From NCBI RefSeq assembly GCF_900107455.1, contig NZ_FNQB01000001.1, forward strand, positions 1,798,001-1,862,000: a stretch of DNA of 64,000 nt, read 5' to 3'. This stretch comes from Asanoa ishikariensis. Lineage in GTDB: Bacteria > Actinomycetota > Actinomycetes > Mycobacteriales > Micromonosporaceae. The notes beneath the pieces are model-generated. The model worked only from the letters and a program-made list of their open reading frames with translations. It was not told the DNA's origin and did not search any database. Each line of letters begins with the position of its first letter. Within the stretch, counting starts at the first letter, position 1. The position numbers and the translations under genes were made by a program. This document shows positions 61,547 to 64,000 of the stretch, piece after piece.

Positions 61547-62427
61547 TCGCTCTGCTTGAAGGGATAGTCCGGGGCCTGGGCGTGGGCAGCGTGTACGCGT
61601 TGCTGGCGCTCGGTTTCGTCATCATCTACAAGGCGACCCGGGTGATCAGCTTCGCCCAGCCCGCGCTGATGCTCGCCGGCGTCGTGCTGGTCAGCCACCT
61701 GGCCGGCCCGCTCGGCTTCTGGGTCGCGCTGCCGCTGGCCGCGCTGCTGACCGCCGTGCTGGCGCTGGGCATCGAGCGCGGCGCGGTGCGCCCGATGGTC
61801 GGCCGCCCGGCGTTCGTCGTCGCGATCATCACGCTCGGCGTCGACGTCGCCATCCGCGTCGTGGTCAACATCTTCATCGGCCTCGACGTGCGCAACGTGC
61901 ACGACCCCTGGGGCCTGGACAGCTGGCGGATCGGTGCGCTCCAGGTGCAGCAGCGCCACGTCGCCGCCTTCCTGGCCACGGCGCTGCTCGTCGCCGCACT
62001 GTTCGCGTTCTTCCGGTTCACCCGGATGGGCCTCGCCATGCGGGCGGCCGCCGACGACCAGGAAGCGGCGCTGGCCCAAGGCGTCTCGGTCGGCGCGGTG
62101 TTCGCCCTGAGCTGGGCGCTGGCCGGCGCGCTGGCCGCGGTCGGCGGCACGTTCGCGACGGCCGGCGTCAGCTTCGACGGCAACCTCTGGCTCACCGCGC
62201 TGGTCGCCCTTCCGGTGATCATCCTCGGTGGACTCGACTCGCTGCCCGGCGCGGTGCTCGGCGGGCTGGGGGTCGGCGTGGCACAGGAGCTGGTCGCCAC
62301 GTACCAGAACGACATGCCCTGGCTCGGCGGCAACGTCTCGGTGATCACGCCGTACGTGCTGATGCTGCTGGTCCTGCTCGTCCGCCCCTACGGGCTGTTC
62401 GGCACGCGGGAGGTAGAGCGGGTATGA
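61543..62427 (+). CDS. livH: ABC transporter permease, LivH type
   Basis: A 294-residue permease with eight or so helices and a LivH-like GSVYALLALGFVIIYKATRVISFAQ start. Later GLAMRAAADDQEAALAQGV is the ATPase-contact loop. Overlaps the ligase by four bases and livM by four. Confidence 0.92.
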   Translation: MIALLEGIVRGLGVGSVYALLALGFVIIYKATRVISFAQPALMLAGVVLVSHLAGPLGFWVALPLAALLTAVLALGIERGAVRPMVGRPAFVVAIITLGVDVAIRVVVNIFIGLDVRNVHDPWGLDSWRIGALQVQQRHVAAFLATALLVAALFAFFRFTRMGLAMRAAADDQEAALAQGVSVGAVFALSWALAGALAAVGGTFATAGVSFDGNLWLTALVALPVIILGGLDSLPGAVLGGLGVGVAQELVATYQNDMPWLGGNVSVITPYVLMLLVLLVRPYGLFGTREVERV

Positions 62428-63545
62428 CCGTCGCCACCAAGGCTCCGCGCGGACGGCCGCTGCTGTTCACCTCGTACCCCAGCGAGATGAGCCTGTTCCC
62501 CACGACCACCCGCAAGGTGGCGTTCGGCCTGCTGCTCGCGGTGACCGCGATCCTGCCGTTCATGCTCGCCGACGCCGAGCTGCAACTGTTGGCGACCTGT
62601 TGCATCGCCGCGATCGGCGCGATCGGGCTGGGCCTGGTCACCGGGTACGCGGGCCAGGTCTCCCTCGGGCACGCGTTCTTCCTCGGCATCGGCGCGTACA
62701 CCGCGTCGGTGATCAGCGGCGACCCGGACGGCCGCACCGTCGGGCTCGGCGTCACCAACATCCTCGTCTGGCTGCCCGCCGCCGGCCTGGTCGCCGGGCT
62801 GTTCGGCGTCATCGTGGCACCGCTGGCCACCCGGCTGCGGGGCCTCTACCTGGCGATCGTCACGCTCGGCCTGGTCTTCATCGGCCAGCACATCTTCAAC
62901 GAGTGGTCCAGCGTGACCGGTGGCGTCGGCGTGGGACGGCCCGCGCCGACGCTGGAGATCTTCGGCTACTCGCTCTTCACCACCACGGCTTCGGTCACCC
63001 GTGACCAGAAGCTGTTCTGGCTGATGGCCGCGCTGCTGCTGGTGTTCGCACTGGCGGCCCGCAACCTGGCCCGGTCCCGGGTCGGCCGGGCGTTCACGGC
63101 GATCCGGGACCGCGACATCGCGGCCGGCGTGATCGGCGTCAACCTGGCCCGCTACAAGACGATCGCGTTCGCGGTCTCGTCCTTCTACGCCGGCTGTGCG
63201 GGTGCGCTGCTGTTCACGGTGACGGGCTACATCGAGCCGACGTCGTTCAGCCTGCTGCTGTCGGTCCAGTACATCGCGATGGTGCTGATCGGCGGTGCCG
63301 GCACCATCTCCGGTGCGATCGCGGGGGCGTTCTTCATCACCCTGCTGCCCCGGATCATCCGCGAGCTGCAGGCGTTCCTCCCGTTCATCAGCACGGACGC
63401 CAACGAGGTTCCCAACGTGCTCCAGGTCGAGTCGATCCTCTACGGCGTCTTGATCATCGTGTTCCTGATTTTCGAACCGCGCGGGCTCTTCGGCCTGTGG
63501 GTCCGTGCGCGCAACTACTGGAAGTCCTGGCCCTTCTCCTACTAA
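62424..63545 (+). CDS. livM: ABC transporter permease, LivM type
   Basis: A 373-residue permease. GLGLVTGYAGQVSLGHAFFLGIGAYT is the LivM hallmark and RVGRAFTAIRDRDIAAGVIGVNLARYK the ATPase-contact loop. Nine bases separate it from the binding-protein gene. Confidence 0.92.
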   Translation: MTVATKAPRGRPLLFTSYPSEMSLFPTTTRKVAFGLLLAVTAILPFMLADAELQLLATCCIAAIGAIGLGLVTGYAGQVSLGHAFFLGIGAYTASVISGDPDGRTVGLGVTNILVWLPAAGLVAGLFGVIVAPLATRLRGLYLAIVTLGLVFIGQHIFNEWSSVTGGVGVGRPAPTLEIFGYSLFTTTASVTRDQKLFWLMAALLLVFALAARNLARSRVGRAFTAIRDRDIAAGVIGVNLARYKTIAFAVSSFYAGCAGALLFTVTGYIEPTSFSLLLSVQYIAMVLIGGAGTISGAIAGAFFITLLPRIIRELQAFLPFISTDANEVPNVLQVESILYGVLIIVFLIFEPRGLFGLWVRARNYWKSWPFSY

Positions 63546-63554
63546 GAGGTGCGC

Positions 63555-64000
63555 ATGAAGCGACTGGCATCCGGTGCCGTCGTCGTCCTCCTCGCGGTCG
63601 CCCTCGGCGGCTGCAGGGGCAGCGATGCGGAAACCGGGGAGTCCGGCGTCAAGGTCGACGTCGGTGTGACGTCCGAGCCCTGCCCCGAGGCCGTCAACAA
63701 AGAAAAGGGCTGCATCTACCTCGGCATCCTGTCGGATCTGACCGAGGGCCCGTTCCGGGCGCTGGCGGTCCCGATCACCGACGCGCAGAAGGCGTTCTGG
63801 AAGCGCGTCAACAACAACGGCGGCATCGGCGACTACGAGGTCGACGTCACCAAATACATCCGCGACAACAAATACAACCCGCAGGTGACCAACCAGGTGT
63901 ACCAGGAGATCAAGCCCAACATCCTGGCGCTGGCGCAGACCCTCGGCTCGCCGACCACCGCGGCCATCCTGCCCGACATGAAGTCCAACAACGTGGTCGG
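63555..64000 (+). CDS. ABC transporter substrate-binding lipoprotein, LivJ type (C-terminus off window)
   Basis: An N-terminal part of 148 residues running off the right edge. Signal MKRLASGAVVVLLAVALGGC ends in a lipobox cysteine. The mature part has IYLGILSDLTEGPFRAL and AQKAFWKRVNNNGGIGDYEV, the opening of a periplasmic binding protein of type 1. Paired with the upstream ABC genes. Start ATG 63555; AAGAGG precedes it. Confidence 0.88.
   Translation, partial: MKRLASGAVVVLLAVALGGCRGSDAETGESGVKVDVGVTSEPCPEAVNKEKGCIYLGILSDLTEGPFRALAVPITDAQKAFWKRVNNNGGIGDYEVDVTKYIRDNKYNPQVTNQVYQEIKPNILALAQTLGSPTTAAILPDMKSNNVV

Noticed and set aside
1-64000. CRISPR arrays, tRNA or rRNA genes, insertion sequences, prophage
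   Set aside because: No regularly spaced identical repeats, clover-leaf sequences, transposase or phage proteins were recognised on reading; a dedicated scan could still find a short RNA gene.

Overview
The window is high-GC, gene-dense DNA with GTG/TTG starts, many 1-20 base gene overlaps and strong Shine-Dalgarno sites. It suggests a soil actinomycete, most likely of the Micromonosporaceae. The evidence is a roadblock-type conservon, a ROK/xylAB locus, an ATPase-less sugar ABC operon, a CebR-like box at a secreted GH6 cellulase, and a c-di-AMP riboswitch at an NlpC/P60 gene. The family assignment is inference. I saw no tRNA, rRNA, CRISPR array, transposase or phage gene, so this reads as chromosome.

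Layout. 1-6.1 kb (minus strand): a cut-off NAD(P) oxidoreductase, a 14-TM drug exporter, a dimethylarginine hydrolase, a degenerate GC-rich tandem array, an AAA+ ATPase with an unrecognised N-terminal domain, and a VOC protein. 6.1-10.4 kb: a four-gene conservon (kinase, roadblock, DUF742, GTPase). 10.6-12.9 kb: two paralogous proteins, one with calcium-type Asp/Gly repeats, then a secreted protein. 13.0-16.6 kb: a sodium:solute symporter with a small partner, then a YCII/ECF sigma pair. 16.6-19.1 kb: a GH6 cellulase. 19.2-23.7 kb: lutABC lactate oxidation genes, a FadR-type regulator and a divergent lactonase. 23.8-27.3 kb: a solute-binding/VWA surface protein, then a sugar-1-phosphate transferase behind a structured leader. 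27.3-28.9 kb: a SpoIIE-type phosphatase and a MarR regulator. 28.9-32.8 kb: xylR-like ROK regulator, xylA and xylB.

32.8-37.1 kb holds a 1431-residue SF1 helicase with a C-terminal nuclease-like domain, the least ordinary gene here. 37.1-40.4 kb has a small orphan, a LysR-type regulator and an MFS transporter. 40.6-46.8 kb is an alpha-glucoside operon (binding protein, two permeases, LacI regulator, GH13 glucosidase) with a perfect LacI-type operator. 47.0-49.8 kb has an MHYT sensor and an overlapping cluster (nucleotidyltransferase, BON, phosphoesterase, 47-residue GPGG protein). 49.9-54.2 kb has a thymidylate-kinase-like gene, two short-chain dehydrogenase-fold enzymes and murR-murQ. 54.5-57.6 kb has a group 2 sigma factor, a HhH glycosylase and an NlpC/P60 hydrolase under a ydaO/c-di-AMP riboswitch. 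58.1-64.0 kb is a Liv-type ABC operon with an embedded acyl-CoA ligase, cut off in its binding-protein gene.

Much of the window serves plant-polymer carbon use (cellulose, xylose, alpha-glucosides, lactate), each unit with its own regulator and often a visible operator. Cell-wall turnover (murQ, NlpC/P60) and surface or signalling functions are interleaved.
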